This document shows positions 33,668-41,820 of a stretch of DNA of 64,000 nucleotides, piece after piece. Source of the stretch: Streptomyces sp. NBC_00285 (GTDB lineage Bacteria; Actinomycetota; Actinomycetes; Streptomycetales; Streptomycetaceae). The stretch spans positions 8,990,001 through 9,054,000 of the forward strand of contig NZ_CP108055.1 in assembly GCF_036174265.1 (NCBI RefSeq), given 5' to 3'. The notes beneath the pieces were generated by a model, which saw only the letters and a program-made list of their open reading frames with translations, was not told the DNA's origin and made no database searches. Made by a program: the position numbers and the translations under genes. Each line of letters opens with the position of its first letter. The stretch's first letter is position 1.

Positions 33668-34644
33668 TGGAAGCGGCCGAACTCCTCACCCTGTACGAGC
33701 AGATGGCCCTCATCCGCCGCACGGAGAAGGCCGCCCACGACCTGTTCCTCCAGGGCCTCGTCAAGGGCACCACCCACCTCGCCGCCGGCCACGAGGCGAT
33801 CGCCGTCGGAGCGAGCGCCGCCCTGCGCGACGACGACTACGTCTTCGCCACCTACCGCGGCCACCACCACGCGCTGGCCCGGGGCGCCACCCCGGAGGAA
33901 TGCCTCGCCGAACTCATGAGCAGGGCAACGGGGTTGTGCCGGGCCAAGGGCGGCTCCATGCACCTCACCAAGGCCGATGCGAACATGCTCGGTTCCTACG
34001 CCATCGTCGGCGCCCACCTCCCGATGGCGGTCGGCGCCGCCTGGTCCGCCCGGCTGCGCGGCACCGGACAGCTCGCGGTCGCCTTCTTCGGCGACGGCGC
34101 CACCAACATCGGTGCCTTCCACGAGGCGCTCAACCTGGCCGCCGTATGGAAGCTGCCCGTGCTGTTCATCTGCGAGAACAACCTGTACATGGAGTACACG
34201 CCGATCGCCTCCGTGACCGCGGTGCCCCGGCCCGCCGCCGACCGGGCACCCGCGTACGGCATCCCCGGCGAGGTCGTCGACGGCAACGACGTCGTCGCCG
34301 TACGAGAGGTGGTGGCACGGCTGGCGCGGCGGGCCCGGGCCGGAGACGGGCCCGCTGTGCTGGAGGCCGAGACCTACCGTCACTTCGGGCACAGCCGGAC
34401 CGATCCGGCGACGTACCGCCCGGCCGAGGAGGTCGAACGCTGGCTCAGGCACGACCCGTTGGACATCGCGCGGGGCCGGCTGACCGAGGCCGGAGTGCCG
34501 CAGGAGACGGTCGACGCGGCCGACGCGCGCGCCCAGGAGACCGTACGACAGGCCGTCGAGGCGGCGAAGGGCGCACCGCCGCCGGATCCGGGCGAGGCGT
34601 TCACCGACGTATGGGCCGACGGAGGTGCCGCATGGCGGACGTGA
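33667..34644 (+). CDS. 2-oxoacid dehydrogenase E1 component, alpha subunit
   Basis: ThDP-dependent E1 alpha of 325 residues, AcoA/PdhA type. Features: T-Y-R-G-H-H-H-A-L-A-R-G, the G-G-S-M-H-L loop, and the ThDP motif G142-D-G-A-T-N ... C-E-N-N. Together with the next gene it forms an alpha2beta2 decarboxylase that normally passes an acyl group to a lipoyl E2. The ATG overlaps the stop of the M24 gene by one base (TGATG). No E2 or E3 is in the cluster, so it either borrows another complex's E2 or releases its product differently. Confidence 0.9.
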   Translation: MEAAELLTLYEQMALIRRTEKAAHDLFLQGLVKGTTHLAAGHEAIAVGASAALRDDDYVFATYRGHHHALARGATPEECLAELMSRATGLCRAKGGSMHLTKADANMLGSYAIVGAHLPMAVGAAWSARLRGTGQLAVAFFGDGATNIGAFHEALNLAAVWKLPVLFICENNLYMEYTPIASVTAVPRPAADRAPAYGIPGEVVDGNDVVAVREVVARLARRARAGDGPAVLEAETYRHFGHSRTDPATYRPAEEVERWLRHDPLDIARGRLTEAGVPQETVDAADARAQETVRQAVEAAKGAPPPDPGEAFTDVWADGGAAWRT

Positions 34645-35612
34645 TCACCTATCGCGAGGCGGTCGCCGAGGGCATCGCGCGGGAGATGCGCCGGGACACG
34701 GCCGTCGTGTGCCTGGGGGAGGACATCGGCGAGGCCGGCGGGGTGTTCAAGACGACCGCCGGGCTCTTCAAGGAGTTCGGACCCGAGCGGGTGTGGGACA
34801 CCCCGATCTCCGAACAGGCCATCGTGGGTGCGGCGATGGGCGCCGCGATGACCGGGATGCGGCCCGTCGCGGAGATCATGTTCTCCGACTTCCTTGCCTG
34901 TTGCTGGGACTACCTCGCCAACGAGATACCCAAGGTGCGGTACATGACGGGCGGTCAGGTCACCGTGCCCCTCGTCGTTCGCACCGCCAACGGCGGCGGG
35001 CTCGGTTTCGGCGCCCAGCACTCCCAGGCCACCGAGAACTGGGCGCTGACCGTTCCCGGGCTGAAGATCGCGGCGCCTTCCACTCCCGCCGACGTGGTCG
35101 GGATGATGGCGGCGGCGATCCGCAGCGACGACCCGGTCGTCTTCTTCGAGCACAAGGGACTGCTGGCCACCAAGGGCGCGCCCCCGCCACCGGGCCACGT
35201 GGTCGAGCTGGGCCGGGCCGCCGTCGTCCGTGAGGGCGCCGACGTGACGCTGGTGGCGCTCGCGTCGATGGTGCCGGTCGCGCTGAAGGCGGCCGCACTG
35301 CTCGCCGTGGACGGCATCGACGTCGAGGTCGTCGACCTGCGCTGTCTCGTCCCCCTGGACATGGCCACCGTCCTCGCCTCACTCGGCCGGACGTCCCGGC
35401 TGGTCGTCGTCGAGGAGAACCCGTACCAGGGCGGCTGGGGCGCCACCGTCGTCTCCGTCGTCGCCGACGAGGGGTTCGGGCTGCTGGACGCGCCGGTGCG
35501 GCGGGTGGCGGGGGAGTGCGTGCCGCTGCCGTTCGCCGACGCGCTGGAGGAACAGGTCATTCCCACCGTCGACAAGGTCGTGGCGGCCGTCAGGAGCCTG
35601 GCCGCGTACTGA
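34632..35612 (+). CDS. 2-oxoacid dehydrogenase E1 component, beta subunit
   Basis: E1 beta of 326 residues, AcoB/PdhB type: Y-R-E-A-V-A-E-G-I near the start, G-E-D-I-G with the ThDP-activating Glu, DTPISEQAIVGAAMGAA, and a C-terminal transketolase-C domain (V-E-V-V-D-L-R-C-L-V-P-L-D). Start ATG 34632 with GGAGG upstream, 13 bp inside the alpha-subunit gene. Best matches by motif are to branched-chain/acetoin-type enzymes; the substrate oxoacid is unknown. Confidence 0.9.
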   Translation: MADVITYREAVAEGIAREMRRDTAVVCLGEDIGEAGGVFKTTAGLFKEFGPERVWDTPISEQAIVGAAMGAAMTGMRPVAEIMFSDFLACCWDYLANEIPKVRYMTGGQVTVPLVVRTANGGGLGFGAQHSQATENWALTVPGLKIAAPSTPADVVGMMAAAIRSDDPVVFFEHKGLLATKGAPPPPGHVVELGRAAVVREGADVTLVALASMVPVALKAAALLAVDGIDVEVVDLRCLVPLDMATVLASLGRTSRLVVVEENPYQGGWGATVVSVVADEGFGLLDAPVRRVAGECVPLPFADALEEQVIPTVDKVVAAVRSLAAY

Positions 35613-35634
35613 ACACCCCTGAGGAGGAAGCGCG

Positions 35635-36981
35635 ATGACCCATCGGACACTCCTTCGTGCCGGACATGTGCTCTCGATGGACCCCGCGGTCGGGGACCTG
35701 CCGAGGGGAGACGTCCTGATCGAGGACGGCAGGATCGCGGCGGTGGAGCGCGAGATCAGCGCGGACGCCGAAGTCCTCGACATGACCGGCCGGATCGTCA
35801 TCCCCGGCTTCGTCGACACCCACCGCCACACCTGGGAGGCCTCGATCCGGAACGTGGCGCCCGACGCCACCCTCGACGACTACTTCGTCGACATCCTCGA
35901 CACCTTCGCGCCCCTCTACACACCCGAGGACGTGTACGCCGCCAACCTCGCGGGCGCCCTGGAATGCCTCAACGCCGGCATCACCACGCTCGTCGACTGG
36001 TCCCACATCAACAACACCCCCGAGCACCCGGACGCGGCGATCCGGGCCCTCACGGAGAGCGGCATCCGCGCCCAGTACGCGTACGGCAGCGCCAACACCT
36101 CCCTCGCCGACTACTGGTTCGAGAGCAAGATCGCGATCCCGGGCGACGACGTACGCCGCATCCGCACCGAGCACTTCGCCTCCGACGACGGCCTGCTCAC
36201 CCTGGCCCTGGCCACCCGCGGCCCCGGTTTCTGCGTCACCGACGTCGTCACCTCCGAATGGGCCCTGGCCCGCGAACTCGACATCCCGATCACCGTGCAC
36301 GTGGCCATGGGACGGCTCGCCGGCCGCTTCGGCATGGTCAAGCAGCTCCACGACCTCGGCCTCCTCGGCCCCGACACCACCTACATCCACTGCTGCCATC
36401 TCAGCGAGGAGGAGTGGCGGCTGGTCGCCGACAGCGGCGGTACGGTCTCCATCGCGCCGCAGGTCGAGACGCAGATGGGGCACGGCTGGCCGCCGGTGAT
36501 GAAGGCGATCGAGTACGGGCTGCGACCGTCGCTCAGCATCGACGTCGTCACCACCGTGCCCGGCGACATGTTCACCCAGATCCGCGCGGCCTTCGGCGCC
36601 GAGCGTGCCCGCGTCAACGCAGCCAGCTGGCAGGCCGATGTACCGGTCCCCGACACGATGTTGACGGCACGTCAGATGCTGGAGATCGCCACCCGCAACG
36701 GCGCGCATGTGGCGGGCCTGGAGGGCCGCACCGGCTCGCTAACCCCGGGCAGGCGTGCCGACGTCGTCGCGATCGACGCGACCGCCCTGAACGTGGCCCC
36801 GGTTCACGACGCCGCCGCGGCGGTGGCACTGAGCGCCGACGTCTCCAACGTGGAGACCGTCATCGTCGACGGGGTCGTCCGCAAGCGCGACGGAAAGCTC
36901 ACGGCCGACACGGCACGCGCCGTGCGGCTCGTCGAGGAGTCCCGCGACCGGCTGCTGGCCGCCAAGGAGGCCCGGGCGTGA
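35635..36981 (+). CDS. Amidohydrolase of the AtzA/TrzN/8-oxoguanine deaminase group
   Basis: A 448-residue amidohydrolase with an N- and C-terminal beta-sandwich around a TIM barrel. Metal ligands: H63-R-H65 in VDTHRHTW, His in PITVHVAMG, and Asp in LSIDVVTTVPGD; a His in TYIHCCHLS and Glu nearby complete the site. Relatives hydrolyse amino or chloro groups on N-heterocycles and cytosine or guanine analogues. The ATG at 35635 has AGGAGGA upstream. In this operon it may open or deaminate a nitrogenous substrate. Four-base overlap with the bicupin gene. Confidence 0.87.
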   Translation: MTHRTLLRAGHVLSMDPAVGDLPRGDVLIEDGRIAAVEREISADAEVLDMTGRIVIPGFVDTHRHTWEASIRNVAPDATLDDYFVDILDTFAPLYTPEDVYAANLAGALECLNAGITTLVDWSHINNTPEHPDAAIRALTESGIRAQYAYGSANTSLADYWFESKIAIPGDDVRRIRTEHFASDDGLLTLALATRGPGFCVTDVVTSEWALARELDIPITVHVAMGRLAGRFGMVKQLHDLGLLGPDTTYIHCCHLSEEEWRLVADSGGTVSIAPQVETQMGHGWPPVMKAIEYGLRPSLSIDVVTTVPGDMFTQIRAAFGAERARVNAASWQADVPVPDTMLTARQMLEIATRNGAHVAGLEGRTGSLTPGRRADVVAIDATALNVAPVHDAAAAVALSADVSNVETVIVDGVVRKRDGKLTADTARAVRLVEESRDRLLAAKEARA

Positions 36982-37850
36982 CACGGCACCTGGTGCGCCG
37001 GGCCACCGACGCCCCACAGCCGTCGTACGACGAACACGGCTACCGGCGACGGGAGTTGGTCGGCGAGGGCGACGGCAGCTCGCACACCGGTTTCGGGGTG
37101 TGCGAGCTGCGCCCCGACGGGACGGTCGCGGCCCATGTGCACTCGTACGAGGAGAGCTTCCACGTCCTCGACGGGACCGTGATCCTCGATGCGCCCGAAG
37201 GGTCGTATCTGCTGGAGGACGGTGACTACGGGCTCCTTCCGACCGGAGTCCCGCACGCCTGGCGCGGTGCCGGGGACGGCGTCGCCCGCTGGGCGGACAT
37301 GCTGGCGCCGGTACCGAGAGCCCGGTATGGGTACGACACCACGTCCGTCCCCCCGTGGCCCGTGCGCCCGCCCGTCCGCATCGACGTCCGCGACCCGCGC
37401 ACCCGGTCCTTCGGTCACTTCGAACCCGCCCAGATGGATCCCGGGAAGCAGTCCCAGGACCTGCTCGCGGTCTCGGCGAGCATGCGCACGGCGCTCCTCG
37501 TGTACAGCGGAATCACCGTGAAGATGATGGTCGACGGCGATCTGGGCGCGGTCGCCTCGACGATGTTCATGGTGCAGTACGCGCCCGACGGCGTCGCGGG
37601 CACCCACGATCATCCCTTCGAGGAGACCTATCTGTTCCTCGAAGGTGAGGCGGACGCGGTCTTCGACGGTTCGCGACACCGGCTCGGCCCGGGCGACTGC
37701 GCGTGGGCGGGCGCCGGTTGCGTGCACGGCTTCGCCAACGCCGGTGACGGGCCGCTGCGTTGGCTGGAAACACAGGCACCGCAACCGCCGGTGCGGCACT
37801 CCTACCGGTTCACCAGGGACTGGGAGTACCTGAGGGAGGCGTCCCGATGA
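36978..37850 (+). CDS. Two-domain cupin (bicupin) protein
   Basis: A 290-residue protein with two cupin domains. Each keeps a metal-type motif: A-A-H-V-H-S-Y-E-E-S-F near residue 53 and T-H-D-H-P-F-E-E-T-Y near residue 210, with matching C-terminal His motifs (P-H-A-W, V-H-G-F). The arrangement recalls (S)-ureidoglycine aminohydrolase and other bicupins. The GTG at 36978 overlaps the previous stop by four bases. Function probably enzymatic within this operon, since both metal sites look intact. Confidence 0.83.
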   Translation: MTRHLVRRATDAPQPSYDEHGYRRRELVGEGDGSSHTGFGVCELRPDGTVAAHVHSYEESFHVLDGTVILDAPEGSYLLEDGDYGLLPTGVPHAWRGAGDGVARWADMLAPVPRARYGYDTTSVPPWPVRPPVRIDVRDPRTRSFGHFEPAQMDPGKQSQDLLAVSASMRTALLVYSGITVKMMVDGDLGAVASTMFMVQYAPDGVAGTHDHPFEETYLFLEGEADAVFDGSRHRLGPGDCAWAGAGCVHGFANAGDGPLRWLETQAPQPPVRHSYRFTRDWEYLREASR

Positions 37851-38536
37851 GCAGTGTCGTGGTGGTCGGCGGAACCTCGGGCATCGGGCGGGAGTTCGCC
37901 CGGGTGCGCGCGGCGCGGGGCGACGAGGTGGTGATCACCGGACGGGACGCCCACCGCACGGACACCGTGGCCAAGGAGATCGGCGCCCGGGGGCTCGCCC
38001 TCGATCTCGCCCGGCCCAGGGGGATCGCCGACGCGCTGAGCGACGTGGGACGCGTCGACCACCTCGTGCTCGCGGGTGTCTCCCGTGACGAGAACCGGGT
38101 GAGCGACTACGACATCGACGCGGCCGTCCACCTCGTCACGCTCAAACTCGTCGGCTACACCGAGGTCGTGCACACACTGCGGTCCCGGCTGCACGACGAC
38201 AGCGCCATCGTGCTGTTCGGCGGCCAGGCCAAGGAGCGCCCCTATCCCGGGGCGACGACCGTGGCGACCGTCAACGCCGGAGTGAGGGGGCTGACGCACA
38301 CCCTCGCCGTCGAACTCGCTCCCGTCCGGGTCAACGCGATCCATCCCGGTGTGGTGGGGGACAGCCCCTACTGGCGGGCCAAACCGGAGGAGGTACTGGC
38401 GGGACCGCGGGCCAGGACACCGACGGGACGGCTCGCGAGCGTGGCGGACGTGGTGGACGCCGTGGACTTCCTGCTGCGCAACGGCTCCGTCAACGCGGTG
38501 GAGTTGAGCGTGGACGGCGGATGGCTGCTGGGGTGA
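37847..38536 (+). CDS. SDR-fold protein lacking the catalytic Ser-Tyr-Lys
   Basis: A 229-residue short-chain dehydrogenase-fold protein. The nucleotide-binding motif G-G-T-S-G-I-G is intact at residues 8-14. The catalytic set is not: the Ser strand reads I-V-L-F-G-G-Q, and the segment that should be Y-x-x-x-K before A-x-x-x-x-L reads V-A-T-V-N-A-G-V-R-G-L, so Tyr and Lys are Val and Asn. It may bind NAD(P) without classical oxidoreductase chemistry, or use other residues. It overlaps the bicupin gene by four bases (ATGA) and ends the operon; AGGGAGG precedes the ATG. Confidence 0.82.
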   Translation: MSSVVVVGGTSGIGREFARVRAARGDEVVITGRDAHRTDTVAKEIGARGLALDLARPRGIADALSDVGRVDHLVLAGVSRDENRVSDYDIDAAVHLVTLKLVGYTEVVHTLRSRLHDDSAIVLFGGQAKERPYPGATTVATVNAGVRGLTHTLAVELAPVRVNAIHPGVVGDSPYWRAKPEEVLAGPRARTPTGRLASVADVVDAVDFLLRNGSVNAVELSVDGGWLLG

Positions 38537-38552
38537 GGGGTGGCTCGCGGGC

Positions 38553-39347
38553 TCAGCGCTTGATGCCGACCGCCCCGTACAGCGACACGAGGTCGCCGTC
38601 CTCCCGCTCGTCCGGACGCCACCGCGACAGGGACACGATCCCGGGCTCCAGCACCTCAAGTCCCTTGAAGAGACGGCTCACTTCGTCGTGCGAGCGGGCC
38701 ACCAGGGTCACCCCGCTCGCCGTGTACGCCGCGATGCCCGCGTTCACCTTCTCCGGATCGAAGTCCGCCGTCATCGCCGACAGCACCAGACAGCTGCCCG
38801 GGGCGAGCGCACCGACCAGCTTGTCCACCAGCTCCTGGGCGCCGTCCTCGTCGGAGATGAAGTGCAGCAGGGCGACCAGCGACAGCGCGACGGGCTGCTC
38901 GAAGTCGAGGACGGCCGAGGCTCCTTGGAGGATCCGCTCCGGTTCGCGGGCGTCGGCCTGCAGGTAGTGCGTCGCCCCCTCCGGCGTGCCGTGCAGCAGG
39001 GCCGCCGCGTGGGCGAGGACGATCGGGTCGTTGTCGACGTACACCACCCGCGCGTCCGGTACGGCGGACTGGGCGATCTGGTGGAGGTTGGGCTCGGTGG
39101 GGATGCCGGAGCCGATGTCGAGGAACTGGCGGATTCCCGCCTCCCGCACGGCGACCCGCGTGGCCCGCTCCATGAAGCGGCGGTTGGCGCGCGCCTGCCG
39201 GGGAGCGTCCCCCTGGGCCGTGATCCGCCGTCCGAGTTCCTCGTCGACGGGGTAGTTGTCCTTCCCGCCGAGGAACCAGTCGTACACCCGTGCCGAATGC
39301 GGCCTGCTCGTGTCGATCCGCCGGCCGGCCGACTCGGTCCCGGTCAC
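38553..39347 (-). CDS. DUF574 (SAV2177-like) SAM methyltransferase, second copy
   Basis: A 264-residue paralogue of the protein at 28489-29301, with the same V-Y-D-W-F-L-G-G-K-D-N-Y, F-L-D-I-G-S-G-I-P-T and V-Y-V-D-N-D-P-I-V-L segments. Substrate unknown. GTG at 39347 with a GAGGAG site a few bases upstream. It converges on the SDR gene 16 bp away, so the two paralogues bracket the TCS and the XRE/E1 operon. Confidence 0.88.
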   Translation of the reverse strand: MTGTESAGRRIDTSRPHSARVYDWFLGGKDNYPVDEELGRRITAQGDAPRQARANRRFMERATRVAVREAGIRQFLDIGSGIPTEPNLHQIAQSAVPDARVVYVDNDPIVLAHAAALLHGTPEGATHYLQADAREPERILQGASAVLDFEQPVALSLVALLHFISDEDGAQELVDKLVGALAPGSCLVLSAMTADFDPEKVNAGIAAYTASGVTLVARSHDEVSRLFKGLEVLEPGIVSLSRWRPDEREDGDLVSLYGAVGIKR

Positions 39348-39463
39348 ACACGGCTCCTCTGCTCGGGTTCGGCACTGTGTGCGAGCAGTGTGCCACGATC
39401 ACCCGGCACGGAGGCCGTCTTCGGCCACCTCGCCGCTCAAGGCCGCACCGGCCCGGAAACGCC

Positions 39464-39501
39464 ACAGCACCAGCAGCCGATACAGGGGCTGCTGGTGCTG
39501 T
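39464..39501. terminator. 15-bp perfect hairpin between dps/DUF3140 unit and methyltransferase
   Basis: ACAGCACCAGCAGCC and its exact reverse complement around an eight-base loop. It lies just past the end of the DUF3140 gene in the direction of transcription. There is no T-run on either strand. Confidence 0.65.
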
Positions 39502-39528
39502 CCTCGACGGTGGCCGGCAACGACCGCT

Positions 39529-39861
39529 TCACGCCTTGAGCGGGTCGTGCCCCAGCGTCATCAACCGGCGCCGGCGGCGGGTCGACTCGGCCTCGGGTTC
39601 GTGTCCCACGTCGGCCTCCGCGGCGACGGTGTCCACCACCTCGTACATCACCTCGAGGTCGGTGTCCGTCAGGTCCGTCCGCCGCTTCTGGAGGATCGCC
39701 AGGACATGCTGTCCCGTCGGCTCACCCGCGTGCTCCGGCAGCGGCTGCGTGGACTCGTCCGCGTCGATCACCCGCAGCCAGGCGGCGAGTTCCTGCGAGG
39801 TCATGTTCACCGCACGGTGGAAGTCCTCCCACAGCGCGTCGAGTTCGAGGGCGTCGGTCAT
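39529..39861 (-). CDS. DUF3140 domain protein
   Basis: A 110-residue protein of the DUF3140 family: W-E-D-F-H-R-A-V-N-M-T, E-L-A-A-W-L, a middle G-x-x-V-L-A-I-L-x-K-R-R and a basic R-R-R-R stretch near the end. No function is known. It follows dps on the same strand with 36 bp between, and the next feature downstream is a strong hairpin, so whiB-dps-DUF3140 is probably one transcript. Confidence 0.85.
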   Translation of the reverse strand: MTDALELDALWEDFHRAVNMTSQELAAWLRVIDADESTQPLPEHAGEPTGQHVLAILQKRRTDLTDTDLEVMYEVVDTVAAEADVGHEPEAESTRRRRRLMTLGHDPLKA

Positions 39862-39897
39862 CGGGGCCCCTTCCGTCCGTACGTCCGCCGCGCGCTC

Positions 39898-40374
39898 TCA
39901 GTCCTTGGGCCAGTTCTCCGCGTCGAACATCCAGCGCTGCTTCTCCAGTTCCGCCGTGATGCCGATCAGCAGGTCCTGGGAGACCGGGTCGGCCTTCTCG
40001 GTCGACTCGATGCGCTCGCGCAGTCGTCCGACGGCCGCCGTCAGGCACTCGACCATGACCTCGACGACCTCGGTGTCCCGCACCCAGCCGTCCTTCGGGC
40101 TGGGAAGCGTGAAGGCGGACGCGATCGTCTCGGGCCGGCCGTCGGGCGGCAGGCCGAGCGCGGCGGCGCGCTCCGCGACCGTGTCGGAGAAGTCGCGGGC
40201 GGCCGTGACCACCTCGTCGAGCTGGAGATGGATGGAACGGAAACGCGGCCCCACCAGGTTCCAGTGGGCCTGCTTCCCGATGAGGGAGAGCCCGACGAGA
40301 TCCACCAGGGTGCTCTGCAACGCGTCCCCGGTGACCTGACGGTCATCGTCGGGAAGTGTGCTCTTGACAGTCAT
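39898..40374 (-). CDS. dps: Dps-family DNA-binding ferritin-like protein
   Basis: A 158-residue ferritin-like protein of the Dps family. The ferroxidase-site pattern at the dimer interface is visible: H-W-N-L-V-G-P-R-F then H-L-Q-L-D-E-V, with D-F-S-D-T-V-A-E-R-A. Such proteins store iron and protect DNA in stress. The N-terminus is short, without a long Lys-rich tail. ATG at 40374 with AAGGAG upstream. It overlaps the whiB gene by four bases, so a stress-type WhiB may be co-expressed with it. Confidence 0.92.
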   Translation of the reverse strand: MTVKSTLPDDDRQVTGDALQSTLVDLVGLSLIGKQAHWNLVGPRFRSIHLQLDEVVTAARDFSDTVAERAAALGLPPDGRPETIASAFTLPSPKDGWVRDTEVVEVMVECLTAAVGRLRERIESTEKADPVSQDLLIGITAELEKQRWMFDAENWPKD

Positions 40375-40649
40375 ACGGTGCTTCTCCTTCCGGCGTCGGC
40401 CGTGGACGTCCGGGTGCGGTCCTCGGACGTCCGGAGCAGTGCGTCGCGTTCCTTCTCGCAGGTCCCTCCCCACACACCCGCGGCCTGTCGGCTGCTGAGG
40501 GCGTAGGACAGACACTGGACCGACACCGGGCAGCGGGCGCAGACGCGTTTCGCGGCCGCCGCGTCCCGCAGTGCCGGTCCCTGAGTGCCCACGGGAAAGA
40601 ACAGCTCGGGGTCCTCTCCCACGCAGGCAGCTCGACGCAACCACTCCAT
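40371..40649 (-). CDS. WhiB-family iron-sulfur regulator
   Basis: A 92-residue Wbl protein. The four cluster-binding Cys are in R-A-A-C-V-G-E-D and V-C-A-R-C-P-V-S-V-Q-C; the G-V-W-G-G turn typical of the family follows. Wbl proteins hold a [4Fe-4S] cluster and modulate sigma-factor-dependent transcription. ATG at 40649; the frame is open far upstream but without family sequence. Its stop overlaps the dps start (ATGA), an unusual direct link of a redox regulator with an iron-storage protein. Confidence 0.92.
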   Translation of the reverse strand: MEWLRRAACVGEDPELFFPVGTQGPALRDAAAAKRVCARCPVSVQCLSYALSSRQAAGVWGGTCEKERDALLRTSEDRTRTSTADAGRRSTV

Positions 40650-40928
40650 GCAGGCGCGGGTGCCCCGGGCGAACCCCCGCAAACGGCGTCGTCTCAGCGT
40701 GTGGGCACACCGTCGATGAGGTCCGTCACATCCGCGAGGACGGCCACCCTGTTCGTCTCCTCGAACACGTCGGGCCGGCCGGTGCCTCCGGCTGCGCACG
40801 GGGCCGGGATCGGCGAGGCTCGTCGCAGCCCTCCGGCTGCCTTTCCCGCCCTCGGCCCGATCGACAGGACCACAAGGCGAGACGACACTTACACCGCCCC
40901 GCTGCCTGCACCTACCATCGGTCTCCGC

Positions 40929-41702
40929 ATGAACACGATGATCCTCTGGCACATCTCCGGCTGGCAGTTCGCCGCCCTCGCCGCCGCGGCCGTGCTCGTC
41001 GGCTTCTCCAAGACGGCCGTGAGCGGGGCCAACACGGTCAGCCTCGCGATCTTCGCCGCCGTGCTGCCCGCCCGCGCCTCCACCGGCGCGCTGCTGCCGA
41101 TCCTGATCGCCGGGGACGTGCTCGCGGTGCTCACCTACCGACGGCACGCCCACTGGCCCACGCTGTGGAAACTGTTCCCCGCGGTCGCCGTCGGTGTGGT
41201 CGCCGGAACGCTGTTCCTCACGTGGGCGGACGACGGGATCGTACGGACGTCGATCGGTGCGATCCTGCTGCTGATGGCCGGGGTCACGATGTGGCGCCGC
41301 CGCACGGCCGACGCGGAGGAGGACCCCGACTCGGTCGGCACTCGGACCGGCCGCGTCAAGGCCCGCTCCTTCGGCGTCCTCGGCGGCTTCACCACGATGG
41401 TCGCCAACGCCGGCGGCCCGGTGATGTCGATGTATCTGCTGTCGGCGGGCTTCCGCAAACTCGGCTTCCTCGGCACCTCGGCGTTCTTCTTCCTGATCGT
41501 CAACGTCTCCAAGGTGCCCTTCAGTGTCGGCCTGGGCCTGATCGACGGCCACTCGCTGCTGCTCGACCTCGCCCTCGTGGCGTTCGTCGTGCCCGGCGCG
41601 TTCCTGGGCAAATGGGCTGTGAACCGGATCAACCAGCGACTCTTCGAGCAACTGGTGATCGCGGCAACGGTGGTGGGCGGCGTACAACTGCTGATCGGCT
41701 GA
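40929..41702 (+). CDS. TauE/SafE-family membrane permease
   Basis: A 257-residue membrane protein with about eight helices, TauE/SafE family (sulfite/sulfonate-type exporters, PF01925). Family features: G-F-S-K-T-A-V-S-G near the start, P-I-L-I-A-G-D in the middle and G-G-F-T-T-M-V-A-N-A-G-G-P in the second repeat. Substrate not established. No ribosome site precedes the ATG; TACCAT lies ten bases upstream, a little far for a leaderless start. It is divergent from whiB. Confidence 0.9.
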   Translation: MNTMILWHISGWQFAALAAAAVLVGFSKTAVSGANTVSLAIFAAVLPARASTGALLPILIAGDVLAVLTYRRHAHWPTLWKLFPAVAVGVVAGTLFLTWADDGIVRTSIGAILLLMAGVTMWRRRTADAEEDPDSVGTRTGRVKARSFGVLGGFTTMVANAGGPVMSMYLLSAGFRKLGFLGTSAFFFLIVNVSKVPFSVGLGLIDGHSLLLDLALVAFVVPGAFLGKWAVNRINQRLFEQLVIAATVVGGVQLLIG

Positions 41703-41820
41703 CGCCGCGCAGGTGGCGTCGGAGCAGGTGACTGCGGGTGCTCAGGGACCTGGCCACGCTCCCTGCCGAACCGGCCACCCAGCGTGCCGCCCCCGCCCCC
41801 GGCCTCGTACGCTACCCGCC

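Noticed and set aside
40694..40888. Minus-strand 64-codon frame upstream of whiB
   Set aside because: GTG start without ribosome site, low-complexity middle part and no recognisable family; it probably is promoter/leader DNA of whiB and the TauE gene.
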